Positions 42,727 through 52,246 of a DNA stretch of 57,253 nt are shown piece after piece. A program made the position numbers and the translations under genes. The notes beneath the pieces were generated by a model. That model did no database searches and was not told where the DNA came from. It saw only the letters and a list, made by a program, of their open reading frames with translations. Source of the stretch: Sulfuricella sp. T08 (GTDB taxonomy: Bacteria; Pseudomonadota; Gammaproteobacteria; Burkholderiales; Sulfuricellaceae). The stretch is from positions 1 to 57,253 of the forward strand of contig NZ_DF967557.1 in NCBI RefSeq assembly GCF_000971475.1. Reading direction: 5' to 3'. Each line of letters starts with the position of its first letter. Within the stretch, counting starts at the first letter, position 1.

Positions 42727-44961
42727 ATGAACATGGATGATGCCCTGCAGACGTTCTTGATCGAGTGCCGTGAACTGTTGCAGGCGATGGAAGAGGCGCT
42801 GCTCAACCTGGAGTCCGAACCGGACGACAAGGAAGCGATCGGTGCGGTGTTTCGCGCTGCGCACACCATAAAGGGATCGGCAGGATTGTTCGGTCTGGAC
42901 ACGATCGTTGCCTTCACTCATGTTGCTGAGAACGTGCTCGACAAGGTGCGCAATGGAGAGGTGCCGGTCGACAGTAATCTGATCGCTCTTCTGCTTTCTT
43001 CGGGCGACCATATCGCCATCCTGGTGGAGCAGATCGCAGGGCAGGGTGTAGAGCCGGATGAGGCTACCTGCGCCGCTGGGGAGGCCTTGCTGCAACAGTT
43101 GAAAACTTACCTTGCGGGGGAGGGTCAGGGTGTCCAGATCACCCAGTCCAGCGTGACGCAGCCGCATGATGCCCCGCTGCAGTCCAGCGGCGGCGGCCTG
43201 GTGGGTAGCGATACCTGGCACATCTCGCTGCGCTTCGGCCATGACGTGCTGAAGAACGGCATGGACCCGCTCTCGTTCCTTCGTTACCTTGCCACCCTGG
43301 GCGAGATCGTCAGCGTCACTACCCTGCCCGACGCCATGCCCCTCGCCGAACAGATGGACCCCGAATGCTGCTATCTTGGTTTCGAGATCGATTTTCGCAG
43401 CACTGCCGACAAGACGATGATCGAAGGGGTGTTCGAGTTCGTGCGCGACGACTGCAATCTGCGCATCCTGCCGCCACACAGCCGGGTGACGGAATATATT
43501 CAGTTGATCAATGATCTGCCCGAGGACAAGGTGCGCTTGGGCGATATCCTGATCAACAGCGGCGTTGTGACGCAGAAGGAACTGGACGAGATGCTGATAT
43601 GTCAGGCCATGCGTTCCTGCATAGCGGAAGATGCACAGTCTGGCGAGCATGTTCCACCGGTGCCGCCGCTCGGCGAAATCCTGGTGCAGGAAGGGATGGT
43701 GCAGAAGGAACTGGTGGACGCGGCGCTGGGGAAACAGAAGCAGGCGCGGGATAACAAGGCGCAGGAAAGCCGCTACATCCGTGTCCACGCCGACAAGCTC
43801 GACGACCTCATCAATCTGGTCGGGGAACTGGTCATCGCCAGCGCTTCGGCTGCTCTGCTGTCACAGCGTTCGCGCGACACGATGCTGCACGAGGCAACCT
43901 CGACCATGTCACGGCTGGTGGAAGAAATCCGCGATGGCGCATTACAGCTGCGGATGGTGCCGATCGGCGAAACCTTCAATCGCTTCCACCGCGTGGTGCG
44001 CGATGTCAGCAATGATCTGGGCAAGGAAATCGGGCTGGAGATCGGTGGCGCCGAAACCGAGCTGGATAAATCGGTGGTGGAGAAAATCGGCGACCCGCTG
44101 ATGCACTTGGTACGCAACTCCATGGACCATGGCATTGAATCCGCAGAATTACGCCAGCAGCGCGGCAAATCGGCAAAGGGAACAGTCCGGCTTAACGCCT
44201 TCCACGAGTCGGGCAGCATCGTGATCGAAGTTGGCGACGATGGCGGCGGGTTGAACCGCGACAAGCTCCTCGCCAAGGCTATCGAGCGCGGCCTGGTTGG
44301 CCCCAATCAGAGCCTCACCGATCAGGAAGTGTATGCGCTGATATTTGAAGCCGGCTTTTCTACCGCCGATGCCGTCACCAGCATTTCAGGGCGCGGCGTC
44401 GGCATGGACGTGGTGCGGCGCAACATCGAGGCGCTGCGCGGCATGATCGAGATCGATAGCGTGCAGGGCGTCGGCACCACTATCCGTATCCGCCTGCCGC
44501 TGACCCTGGCGATTATCGACGGCTTCCTTCTGGGAGTGGGCAGCGCTTCCTACGTCGTGCCGCTCGACATGGTGATGGAATGCATCGAGCTCAGCGAAGC
44601 GGAGCGCCAGGAAACCCGCGAGCGCAACTACATCAACCTGCGCGGCACGGTGCTGCCGTTCATTCGTCTGCGCGATCACTTCCGCGAGCAGGGCAAGGCC
44701 GGGCGGCGCGAGAACATCGTGGTGGTGCAATACGCCGGGCAGAAGGCAGGTCTGGTGGTGGACGAACTGATGGGCGAATTCCAGACCGTGATCAAGCCGC
44801 TGGGAAAGATATTCGGCAACCTCAGGGGAGTCAGCGGCTCGACCATCCTCGGCAGCGGCGAAGTGGCGCTGATCCTGGACGTGCCGGCGCTGATCCAGCG
44901 CTCGGTGAACCAGGAAGCAAAATCGGCGGGACAGGAAAAATTGGTAGCATTGCTTAAGTAG
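42727..44961 (+). CDS. cheA: Chemotaxis histidine kinase CheA with MshEN-like linker
   Basis: A 744-residue CheA. The HPt domain has the phosphoacceptor His46 in [12 protein letters not shown]2-like region spans about 160-260. The dimerisation domain starts near 350 ([15 protein letters not shown]). The ATPase domain has the N box LVRNSMDHG (461-469), G1 at VGDDGGGLN and G2 at GRGVGMDVV, and a CheW-like domain ends the chain. Between P2 and P3 lie two repeats matching the MshEN c-di-GMP motif: R270, L271, G272, L275, G279, L286, L290, Q293 and L315, G316, L319, G323, L334, Q337. No receiver is attached. It is the kinase of the surrounding chemosensory cluster. Confidence 0.95.
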   Translation: MNMDDALQTFLIECRELLQAMEEALLNLESEPDDKEAIGAVFRAAHTIKGSAGLFGLDTIVAFTHVAENVLDKVRNGEVPVDSNLIALLLSSGDHIAILVEQIAGQGVEPDEATCAAGEALLQQLKTYLAGEGQGVQITQSSVTQPHDAPLQSSGGGLVGSDTWHISLRFGHDVLKNGMDPLSFLRYLATLGEIVSVTTLPDAMPLAEQMDPECCYLGFEIDFRSTADKTMIEGVFEFVRDDCNLRILPPHSRVTEYIQLINDLPEDKVRLGDILINSGVVTQKELDEMLICQAMRSCIAEDAQSGEHVPPVPPLGEILVQEGMVQKELVDAALGKQKQARDNKAQESRYIRVHADKLDDLINLVGELVIASASAALLSQRSRDTMLHEATSTMSRLVEEIRDGALQLRMVPIGETFNRFHRVVRDVSNDLGKEIGLEIGGAETELDKSVVEKIGDPLMHLVRNSMDHGIESAELRQQRGKSAKGTVRLNAFHESGSIVIEVGDDGGGLNRDKLLAKAIERGLVGPNQSLTDQEVYALIFEAGFSTADAVTSISGRGVGMDVVRRNIEALRGMIEIDSVQGVGTTIRIRLPLTLAIIDGFLLGVGSASYVVPLDMVMECIELSEAERQETRERNYINLRGTVLPFIRLRDHFREQGKAGRRENIVVVQYAGQKAGLVVDELMGEFQTVIKPLGKIFGNLRGVSGSTILGSGEVALILDVPALIQRSVNQEAKSAGQEKLVALLK

Positions 44962-44987
44962 TTCAATCGTGTGAGAGGGGTAACACC

Positions 44988-46640
44988 ATGTTCAAAAACA
45001 TGAAAATCGGGATGCGTTTAGGATTGGGATTCGGAGTGCTGTTGCTGATAATGGTGGGCATCATCCTGATCGCCCTCAGCCGCATGTCCGTTATGTATGA
45101 CGGGGTGAACAATATAACCAAGGTAAACAACGTCGAGCTCAAGCATGTCGTTGAGATGCGTGGTGCAGTGCGCAACATTTCCGTGGCGGTGCGCAACATT
45201 GCCTTGTTGACCGAAATGTCGGAGATGCAGAAGGAAAAAGACCGCATCGATGCGCAACGAACGAAGTATTCCGAGGCACGGGACAAGCTGGAAAAAATGT
45301 TCAACGAACTGCCCGGCACCTCGGCGGAAGAAAAGCAGCTCCTGGCCAAGATCGGTGAAGACTTGAAGGCCGCCAAACCCCTGGTGGACAAGGCAATTCA
45401 GCTGGGGATGGAGAACAAGGCGGCGGAAGCCACGGCTACTCTGCTCAAGGAAGTGCGGCCTGCCCAGCGCAAGCAACTGGATGACCTGGATGCCTTGGCG
45501 GAATTGGAAACGAAGCTGAATGACGAGGCTGCCGATGCGGCGGAAAAAGCCTACATTTCGGCCCGTAACCTGATTATTTCCCTGGGGGTGGCCGCCTTGA
45601 TTCTGGGTGCTTTGGCCGCCTTCATCGTCAGCCGTGCCATCACCCTGCCCATCGGCAAGGCGCTGGGGGTGGCCAACCAATTGGCCGAGGGTGATCTGGC
45701 GGTGAAGATCGAGGTCACATCGAGGGACGAAACCGGCCAGTTGCTGGAGGCGATGCGGAACATGGTGGCCAAGCTGACAGAGATCATTACCGAGGTGAGG
45801 GGGTCGGCAGACAGCCTTTCCAGCGCATCGGAAGAAGTCAGTGCCACGGCACAGTCGCTGTCCCAGGGCTCCTCAGAGCAGGCGGCGAGCGTGGAAGAAA
45901 CCAGTGCCTCGATCGAACAGATGAGTGCCTCGATCAGCCAGAATACCGAAAACGCCAAAGTGACTGACGGCATGGCCTCGAAGGCGGCGAAGGAAGCTAC
46001 CGAGGGCGGTGAGGCGGTGAGGTCCACGGTCGCTGCCATGAAGCAGATCGCCGCCAAGATAGGCATCATCGACGACATCGCCTACCAGACCAACCTGCTC
46101 GCGCTCAACGCCGCAATCGAAGCGGCGCGCGCCGGCGAGCACGGCAAGGGCTTCGCGGTGGTGGCGGCGGAAGTGCGCAAGCTGGCCGAGCGCAGCCAGG
46201 TAGCGGCGCAGGAAATTGGCGAAGTGGCTTCCAGCAGCGTGCAGCTGGCAGAGAAGGCGGGCAAGCTGCTGGACGAGATCGTGCCCTCGATCAACAAGAC
46301 TTCCGACCTGGTGCAGGAAATCACCGCCGCTTCGGAAGAGCAGTCATCCGGCGTCGGCCAGATCAACACCGCCATGAACCAGCTCAACCAGACTACGCAG
46401 CAGAACGCCTCCGCTTCGGAAGAGCTGGCGGCCACCGCCGAGGAAATGAGCGGCCAGGCCGAGCAGCTGCAGCAACTGATGGCCTTCTTCAAGCTCGAGG
46501 GGGGCGCCGGTTCCGCATCGAGGCAGCCGGTGAAAAAGGCTGCCGGCAAGAGCAGGCAGTCGGTCGCGCACATGACCGACAAGCTGTCGCAAAAGGTGCA
46601 CGGTGCCGCACCGAGCGAGCTTGAATTCGTTAAGTTCTAG
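44988..46640 (+). CDS. Transmembrane methyl-accepting chemotaxis protein
   Basis: A 550-residue chemoreceptor. The first membrane segment ([19 protein letters not shown]) is followed by a periplasmic four-helix-bundle ligand domain (about 32-190), a second segment ([20 protein letters not shown]), a HAMP domain and a long coiled-coil signalling domain. The tip is [20 protein letters not shown] near 365-385. Methylation-type Glu/Gln pairs occur ([17 protein letters not shown] and [10 protein letters not shown]). The C-terminus ends in EFVKF, which fits the aromatic-xx-aromatic pentapeptide used to tether CheR and CheB. It lies between cheA and cheW and is probably the main ligand-sensing receptor of the cluster. 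Confidence 0.95.
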   Translation: MFKNMKIGMRLGLGFGVLLLIMVGIILIALSRMSVMYDGVNNITKVNNVELKHVVEMRGAVRNISVAVRNIALLTEMSEMQKEKDRIDAQRTKYSEARDKLEKMFNELPGTSAEEKQLLAKIGEDLKAAKPLVDKAIQLGMENKAAEATATLLKEVRPAQRKQLDDLDALAELETKLNDEAADAAEKAYISARNLIISLGVAALILGALAAFIVSRAITLPIGKALGVANQLAEGDLAVKIEVTSRDETGQLLEAMRNMVAKLTEIITEVRGSADSLSSASEEVSATAQSLSQGSSEQAASVEETSASIEQMSASISQNTENAKVTDGMASKAAKEATEGGEAVRSTVAAMKQIAAKIGIIDDIAYQTNLLALNAAIEAARAGEHGKGFAVVAAEVRKLAERSQVAAQEIGEVASSSVQLAEKAGKLLDEIVPSINKTSDLVQEITAASEEQSSGVGQINTAMNQLNQTTQQNASASEELAATAEEMSGQAEQLQQLMAFFKLEGGAGSASRQPVKKAAGKSRQSVAHMTDKLSQKVHGAAPSELEFVKF

Positions 46641-46649
46641 GAGGTGGCC

Positions 46650-47195
46650 ATGGGTGCAATCATACAGGCGGAGCAGCATCAGCTTGATGCCGGCGAGGAA
46701 GGGCATAACCAGTACCTGACTTTCCTGCTGGGCGGGGAAATGTTCGCCATTCCCATCCTCAACATCAAGGAAATCATCGAATACGGCAGCCTGACCACGG
46801 TGCCGATGATGCCGGAGTTTATCCGCGGCGTGATCAACCTGCGCGGCAGCGTGGTGCCGGTGGTGGATCTGACCGTGCGCTTCGGCAGGCAAACCACCCC
46901 GGTCACCAAGCGTACCTGTATCGTGATCATCGAGATCGAGTCCGATGGAGATAAGCAGGATGTCGGCGTGGTGGTGGATACCGTTAACGAGGTGCTGGAG
47001 ATTCCGCGTGCCGAGATCGAGCGGGCTCCCTCATTCGGCGCCAAGATCCGCGCTGATTTCATCAGCGGCATGGGCAAGATCGCCGGCAAATTCGTGGTTA
47101 TCCTCAACGTCAACCATGTGCTTTCAATTGATGAAATGGCGATGCTCGGGCAGGTGGGCGGCACCGAACCGGAAATGATGGCATTGCCGGCATAA
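46650..47195 (+). CDS. cheW: Chemotaxis coupling protein CheW
   Basis: A 181-residue CheW linking receptors to CheA. The conserved core reads YLTFLLGGEMFAIPILNIKE, then MPEFIRGVINLRGSVVPVVDL and VVVDTVNEVLEI. The ATG at 46650 is preceded by AGGAGG; an upstream in-frame GTG at 46644 lies inside that signal. The C-terminus is slightly longer than in E. coli. It is nine bases after the receptor gene and upstream of a 66-bp intergenic repeat. Confidence 0.95.
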   Translation: MGAIIQAEQHQLDAGEEGHNQYLTFLLGGEMFAIPILNIKEIIEYGSLTTVPMMPEFIRGVINLRGSVVPVVDLTVRFGRQTTPVTKRTCIVIIEIESDGDKQDVGVVVDTVNEVLEIPRAEIERAPSFGAKIRADFISGMGKIAGKFVVILNVNHVLSIDEMAMLGQVGGTEPEMMALPA

Positions 47196-47200
47196 AATCA

Positions 47201-47266
47201 GTAGCCCGGATGAAGCGCAGCGAAATCCGGGAGTTCCTCGATTCCGCTGCGCTGCATCGAGGCTAC
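47201..47266. repeat. Intergenic inverted repeat starting GTAGCCCGGATG
   Basis: The left arm (47201-47231, GTAGCCCGGATGAAGCGCAG and onward) pairs imperfectly with the right arm (ending ATCGAGGCTAC at 47266). This is a well-known type of dispersed intergenic repeat in Proteobacteria with a GTAGCC head. It lies between cheW and the receptor-tip gene, so the transcript would carry a long hairpin there. Confidence 0.75.
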
Positions 47267-47301
47267 ATTGCCGTGGGCTTGATGAGAAGAAAGAGGTTGT
47301 C

Positions 47302-47910
47302 ATGGGAGAGATCAAGGACGATACCGCCGACCAGGCAGCCGACCTGCGCCGTGTGGTGATGGTCAACGAGGATATCAAGAAAGTGATCCGGATTTCATCC
47401 GAGGTGAATCTGGTTGCCCTCAATGCGATGCTGGTCGCCAAACGTTCAGGCGAGAAGTCGCGCGGCTTCGCGGTGGTTTCCTCGGAGCTAAGGGTGTTCA
47501 GTCGCAAGCTGGAAGTCGCGATGACCGGTCTGGGCGCCTTGATTTTCGGGCTGGTACGCGATGCAGCCGCAATGCAGAAGCAGAGCCGCGAGCGGCGTCA
47601 TTGGCTGAATACCGTGGCGCATGGCGGACCTGGTGCCGACCTGGTGGCGCCGATGCTGGCGCGCAAGGAAGAGACAATGGGATCGACCGGGCAGGAAATC
47701 AGAAGCGATTGGCACAAGCTGCAAATCCAGCTTGGCCGCGTCTTGCAGATGTGCGAAACCGGCGGCGCACTATCGCGTAGCGCCAAGATCGAGGCGGTGT
47801 ACGGTGGCGACATGAGCGCCACCCTGAAGCAGGTGGCAAACCAGATCGAGGAAACGGTAAACGAGATTTTCTCCACTCTGAAATTGCTGCGCACGCAACT
47901 GGCGGAATAA
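47302..47910 (+). CDS. Soluble receptor-tip protein lacking a sensor domain
   Basis: A 202-residue cytoplasmic protein. Residues about 31-70 match the chemoreceptor hairpin tip (SSEVNLVALNAMLVAKRSGE, then GFAVVSSELRVFSRKL), but the classical [13 protein letters not shown] is altered at several positions. There is no membrane segment, HAMP or ligand domain, and the remaining residues are helical (ADLVAPMLARKEETMGST and a final amphipathic helix). Its stop overlaps the start of the di-iron protein gene in TAATG, so both are made together. By analogy with Treponema it may connect the di-iron sensor to CheA, which is inference. Confidence 0.82.
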   Translation: MGEIKDDTADQAADLRRVVMVNEDIKKVIRISSEVNLVALNAMLVAKRSGEKSRGFAVVSSELRVFSRKLEVAMTGLGALIFGLVRDAAAMQKQSRERRHWLNTVAHGGPGADLVAPMLARKEETMGSTGQEIRSDWHKLQIQLGRVLQMCETGGALSRSAKIEAVYGGDMSATLKQVANQIEETVNEIFSTLKLLRTQLAE

Positions 47911-48653
47911 TGAAAAAACTTGAATTCATCTACGAAAATGGCCCCCACAAATGGGCTGCGATTTCACGTGACCCAGAAAAGCCCAACTATTTGATCGATA
48001 CCAACGAATACCTGGTGATCAATGGTAACGAAGCGATCCTGACCGATCCGGGCGGGATGGAAATCTTTTCTGCGGTGTTTTCCGCGATCAGCGCGGAATT
48101 CGATCCTTACCGCATCAGCCGGTTATTTGCCTCGCACCAGGACCCGGACATCATTTCCGCACTGGCGCTGTGGCTGGATTTCAATCCCGACCTGAAGTGC
48201 TACCTGAGCTGGCTGTGGGCGACATTTGTTCCCCATTTCGGTGGCAAGGAGGATACCTTCATTCCCATTCCCGATGAAGGCATGAGTATTCCACTCGGCA
48301 ATCTCACTCTGGAGGCGGTGCCGGCACATTATCTGCACTCTTCCGGCAATTTCAATCTTTATGACGCCAAGGCAAAAATCCTGTTTTCTGGCGACGTTGG
48401 CGCGGCTATGCTGCCGCCGGGCGAAGATAGCCTGTTCGTTGAGAATTTCGATCGTCACATCCGACATGCCCAGGGTTTCCACCGCCGCTGGATGGGGTCG
48501 AATTCGGCCAAGCTGAACTGGTGCGAGCGTGTCAGTCGTCTCGACATCGACATGCTATGTCCACAGCACGGTGCGATTTACCGTGGCGAGGACGTGAAGA
48601 GATTTATCGATTGGTTCTCCGAGCTGGAAGTCGGCTCCGGCATCAAGGATTAG
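47910..48653 (+). CDS. Metallo-beta-lactamase-fold di-iron protein, ODP-like oxygen sensor
   Basis: A 247-residue metallo-beta-lactamase-fold protein without a flavodoxin domain. Likely iron ligands are His76, Asp78 and Asp80 in ASHQDPDI, His140 in VPAHYLHSSGNF, Asp162 in FSGDVGAAM and His220 in LCPQHGAIY. These match the FprA-type di-iron centre, with Asp where FprA has Glu. The closest described protein I know is Treponema denticola ODP, a di-iron oxygen sensor that acts on chemotaxis through a sensorless receptor. The neighbour here is exactly such a receptor, overlapping by one base. An oxygen or NO sensing role is inferred, not shown. Confidence 0.85.
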   Translation: MKKLEFIYENGPHKWAAISRDPEKPNYLIDTNEYLVINGNEAILTDPGGMEIFSAVFSAISAEFDPYRISRLFASHQDPDIISALALWLDFNPDLKCYLSWLWATFVPHFGGKEDTFIPIPDEGMSIPLGNLTLEAVPAHYLHSSGNFNLYDAKAKILFSGDVGAAMLPPGEDSLFVENFDRHIRHAQGFHRRWMGSNSAKLNWCERVSRLDIDMLCPQHGAIYRGEDVKRFIDWFSELEVGSGIKD

Positions 48654-48663
48654 AAGAGTCGCG

Positions 48664-49470
48664 ATGGCTACGATCAATATCAGCGATCAGGAGTTCAGCC
48701 AGTTCCAGGGCTTGATCCACAAACTGGCCGGCATCTACCTGTCGCCGGCGAAAAAGGCGCTGGTGTGCGGGCGGCTGGCAAAGCGCCTGAACCAGCATCA
48801 ACTTGGCAGCTATGCGGAGTACTTCAAGTTGCTCACCGGTCAGCACAATACGGCTGAACTGCAGGTAGCGGTGGACCTGCTCACCACCAACGAGACCTAT
48901 TTTTTCCGCGAGCCCAAGCATTTCGATTTTCTGAGCACCAAGATTCTGTCCAGCCACAAGCCGGGTCGCAGTTTCAGGGTGTGGAGCGCAGCCTGTTCCA
49001 GCGGCGAGGAGCCCTACAGTATCGCCATGGTGCTTGCGGACCATCTGGGCGAAGGGCCGTGGGAGGTGGTAGCCACGGATCTCAGCACGCGGGTGCTGGA
49101 CAAGGCTCGTGCCGGGCATTACCCCATGGAGCGGGCCAGCGGCATTTCCCGTGAGCATCTGTCCAGCTATTGCCTGAAAGGGGTGGGCTCGCAGGAAAAT
49201 ACCCTGCTGGTGGATAAGAAACTGCGCAGCCGGGTGAATTTCATGCAGGTCAACCTGAATCAGTCATTGCCGGCACTGGGCGAGTTCGACCTCATTTTTC
49301 TGCGCAATGTGATGATCTATTTCGATATGGAAACCAAGCGCCAGGTGATGCAACGGCTCCTGCCCCTGCTCAGGCCGGGTGGACATTTTCTGATCAGCCA
49401 TTCGGAAAGCCTGAACGGTGTCGTGGATACGTTGCAAGTGCTGTCGCCGTCCATTTATCGCAAGCCATGA
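48664..49470 (+). CDS. cheR: Chemotaxis methyltransferase CheR
   Basis: CheR methylates glutamates of chemoreceptors using S-adenosylmethionine. The N-terminal helical domain is followed by the SAM-binding domain with VDLLTTNETYFFREP, the signature VWSAACSSGEEPYSIAM and LIFLRNVMIYFD. The 268-residue length fits a CheR without TPR extension. It starts ten bases after the di-iron gene and overlaps cheD by four bases. The EFVKF tail of the receptor at 44988-46640 is a possible docking site. Confidence 0.95.
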   Translation: MATINISDQEFSQFQGLIHKLAGIYLSPAKKALVCGRLAKRLNQHQLGSYAEYFKLLTGQHNTAELQVAVDLLTTNETYFFREPKHFDFLSTKILSSHKPGRSFRVWSAACSSGEEPYSIAMVLADHLGEGPWEVVATDLSTRVLDKARAGHYPMERASGISREHLSSYCLKGVGSQENTLLVDKKLRSRVNFMQVNLNQSLPALGEFDLIFLRNVMIYFDMETKRQVMQRLLPLLRPGGHFLISHSESLNGVVDTLQVLSPSIYRKP

Positions 49471-49961
49471 GTCAGGCCACGTTGCAGACGGTTGCTCCAG
49501 TTGAAATCTACCTGAAGCCGGGAGAGTTCCAGTTTGGTGGCGGCAGCACTCGCATGCACACCCTGCTGGGATCCTGCGTGGCGATTACGCTATGGCACCC
49601 GGTTTTGCATATCGGTGGCATGTGTCATTTCATGTTGCCCAGCCGGGGTGGACAGCAATCATCCGGGTTAGACGGTCGTTATGCCGACGAGGCGATGCAA
49701 CTGTTCATGCAGGAAATCAGGCAGCGCAATACCCGCCCGGATGAATACCAGACCAAGCTGTTCGGCGGCTGCCGCATGTTTCCTCAAATAACCGGCAAGA
49801 AGGCTTCCGAGGTGGGCATACGGAATATTGAGGCAGCCAGAAGTCTGCTGTCGGCTAACGCTTTTCGCATCCAGAGCGAAGACGCTGGCGGCAGCGGACA
49901 TCGCCGCGTTATCCTGGATTTGCGCGATGGTAACGTCTGGGTAAAGCATGAAAAAATTTAA
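49467..49961 (+). CDS. cheD: Chemoreceptor glutamine deamidase CheD
   Basis: A 164-residue CheD. The catalytic Cys is in HTLLGSCVAITLW and the His is in GMCHFMLPSR, with a Thr expected later. It deamidates receptor glutamines and in some systems also binds CheC-type phosphatases. It overlaps cheR by four bases, so the two are translationally coupled. The presence of CheD together with CheB gives this system two routes to deamidation. Confidence 0.94.
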   Translation: MSQATLQTVAPVEIYLKPGEFQFGGGSTRMHTLLGSCVAITLWHPVLHIGGMCHFMLPSRGGQQSSGLDGRYADEAMQLFMQEIRQRNTRPDEYQTKLFGGCRMFPQITGKKASEVGIRNIEAARSLLSANAFRIQSEDAGGSGHRRVILDLRDGNVWVKHEKI

Positions 49962-50009
49962 GTATTCAGTGCTCCTGCAACCTGTTTATCAGGCACCTGG
50001 AATATTTTC

Positions 50010-51083
50010 ATGAAAAAAATCAAGGTAATGGTGGTGGATGATTCGGCCGTGGTGCGCCAAGTGGTACAGGCCATCCTCGATCAGGAGCCAGACATCGAGG
50101 TGATCGGCGCGGCCTCCGACCCGATCTTCGCGATCGATCGGATGAACAAGCAATGGCCGGATGTGATCGTGCTCGACATCGAGATGCCGCGCATGGACGG
50201 CATCACCTTCCTGAAGAAAATCATGGCTGAACACCCCACCCCGGTGGTGATCTGTTCCTCGCTGGCTGAAAAGGGGGCTGCGACGACGATGCAGGCGCTC
50301 GAGGCGGGTGCCGTGGAGATTATCACCAAGCCGCAAGTTGGTCTCAAGCGCTTCCTCGAAGAATCCTCTCATGAGTTGGTGACGGCAGTGCGCGCTGCGG
50401 CTATGGCCAACGTCAAGCGGCTGAAAGCCGCGCCGATCGCTGCGGTGAAGATGGCGCCCGCACCAAAACTCAATGCCGATGCCATTTTGGCCGCTCCCGG
50501 TAGCCATGCCATGGCGCAGACTACCGAGCGTATCGTCGCCATCGGCACCTCCACCGGCGGCACCCAGGCGCTGGAAGCGGTGCTCACTGCGCTGCCGAGG
50601 GTTTGCCCCGGCATTGTCATCGTCCAGCACATGCCGGAGAAATTCACGGCTTCATTTGCCGCGCGCCTCAACGAACTGTGCCAGATTGAGGTGCGCGAGG
50701 CACGGCACAATGACCGGGTCATTCCGGGACTCGCGCTGATCGCACCGGGCGGCAAGCACATGCTGTTGAAGCGTAGCGGTGCCTACTACCATGTCGAAGT
50801 GGTAGACGGCCCACTGGTCAACCGCCATCGTCCCTCGGTGGATGTGCTGTTCCGCTCGGTGGCGAAATTCGCCGGCAAGAACGCTACCGGCTTCATCATG
50901 ACCGGCATGGGTGACGATGGCGCCAGGGGGATGAAAGAGATGCACGAGGCCGGTGCGCCCACTATCGCTCAGGATGAGGCAACCTGCGTGGTGTTCGGGA
51001 TGCCGAAGGAAGCGATCAAGCTGGGAGGTGTTGACCGGGTGATGGGGTTGCAGGACATTCCACGGGCGATTTTGTCGGGTTAA
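50010..51083 (+). CDS. cheB: Chemotaxis methylesterase CheB
   Basis: A 357-residue CheB. The N-terminal receiver has [12 protein letters not shown], the phosphoacceptor Asp in [13 protein letters not shown] and a Lys later, and is joined by a linker (about 130-170) to the methylesterase domain. The catalytic triad is visible as the Ser in [12 protein letters not shown], the His in IVQHMPEKF and the Asp in [12 protein letters not shown]. It removes methyl groups from receptors when phosphorylated by CheA. It lies 48 bp after cheD and 17 bp before the FIST gene. Confidence 0.96.
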   Translation: MKKIKVMVVDDSAVVRQVVQAILDQEPDIEVIGAASDPIFAIDRMNKQWPDVIVLDIEMPRMDGITFLKKIMAEHPTPVVICSSLAEKGAATTMQALEAGAVEIITKPQVGLKRFLEESSHELVTAVRAAAMANVKRLKAAPIAAVKMAPAPKLNADAILAAPGSHAMAQTTERIVAIGTSTGGTQALEAVLTALPRVCPGIVIVQHMPEKFTASFAARLNELCQIEVREARHNDRVIPGLALIAPGGKHMLLKRSGAYYHVEVVDGPLVNRHRPSVDVLFRSVAKFAGKNATGFIMTGMGDDGARGMKEMHEAGAPTIAQDEATCVVFGMPKEAIKLGGVDRVMGLQDIPRAILSG

Positions 51084-51100
51084 CGCGGGCATGGAAATCT

Positions 51101-52243
51101 ATGAAAATAGAACAACGTTACTGGACGGAAAGCGATGGCTGGCAGACTGAAGGGGTAAGTACCCTGAATGGCGGCGATGCACAATGGGTGCTGGTTTTTG
51201 GCGGTGTGGAGAAATTGCGCGAGGCGGCGTGGCTGCAGGATACGAAACAGCGCTACCCCAAGGCGCTGATCATGGGCTGCTCCACTGCGGGCGAGATTTG
51301 CGCCACGCGGGTGCGCGACGAATCGCTCGTCACCACTGCCGTACAGTTCGAGCACACCCGGATTGAAATGGCGCAGGCTGATATCGGGCAGATGCAGGAC
51401 AGTTACGATGTCGGCGTGCGTCTTGCGCAGTCACTTGATCAGGAGGGGCTGACGCATGTGCTGGTACTGTCGGACGGCCTCAGGGTGAACGGTAGCGAAC
51501 TGGCGAAAGGATTGCGTGAGAATCTGCCCCTAAGGGTAGCGGTCACGGGCGGGCTGGCTGGCGATGGTGGCCGTTTCCAGCATACCCTGGTGTGTGCCGA
51601 TGGCCATGTGGCGGAAGGAAAAATCGTGGCGCTGGGTTTCTATGGCGAGCGTCTCAAGGTGGGTTATGGCTCCCTCGGGGGCTGGGACGTTTTCGGCCCG
51701 GAGCGCCTGGTCACGAAATCCAGCGGCAATGTCCTGTACGAGCTGGACGGCCAGTCGGCGCTGGGGCTGTACAAGAACTACCTGGGCGATCATGCGGCGG
51801 GCCTGCCTGCCACAGCTTTGCTGTTTCCTCTGGAGTTGCGCAACGCAGAAGGAGGCCACAGCCTGGTGCGCACCGTGCTTGGAATCGACGAGGCAGCACA
51901 AAGCATGACCTTCGCCGGGGATATGCCGGAAGGCGCTCACGCCCGTCTGATGAAGGCTAATTTCGATCGACTGGTGGACGGTGCGAGCGGTGCGGCCAAG
52001 GCGAGCCATGAAGCGCTGGGGAGTACGCCCCCTGATCTGGCGATCCTGATCAGTTGCGTGGGGCGCAAACTGGTGCTCAAACAGCGCATCGAAGAAGAGG
52101 TTGAAGGCGTGCGCGAGGTATTGGGATCGCACGCCGTGCTGACCGGTTTCTATTCCTACGGCGAGATTTGCCCCCACGATGCGATCACCGGCTGCGAGCT
52201 GCATAATCAGACCATGACCATCACCACTTTTTCGGAGAATTAG
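51101..52243 (+). CDS. FIST-domain sensory protein
   Basis: A 380-residue soluble protein consisting of FIST N- and C-terminal domains. Typical features are ALIMGCSTAGEICATR, VAVTGGLAGDGGRFQHT and the ending GFYSYGEICPHD. FIST domains are predicted small-molecule (possibly amino acid) sensors found next to chemotaxis and two-component genes. No output domain is attached, so it probably signals to the kinase encoded three bases downstream, with which it is co-transcribed. The ligand is unknown. Confidence 0.93.
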   Translation: MKIEQRYWTESDGWQTEGVSTLNGGDAQWVLVFGGVEKLREAAWLQDTKQRYPKALIMGCSTAGEICATRVRDESLVTTAVQFEHTRIEMAQADIGQMQDSYDVGVRLAQSLDQEGLTHVLVLSDGLRVNGSELAKGLRENLPLRVAVTGGLAGDGGRFQHTLVCADGHVAEGKIVALGFYGERLKVGYGSLGGWDVFGPERLVTKSSGNVLYELDGQSALGLYKNYLGDHAAGLPATALLFPLELRNAEGGHSLVRTVLGIDEAAQSMTFAGDMPEGAHARLMKANFDRLVDGASGAAKASHEALGSTPPDLAILISCVGRKLVLKQRIEEEVEGVREVLGSHAVLTGFYSYGEICPHDAITGCELHNQTMTITTFSEN

Positions 52244-52246
52244 ACC

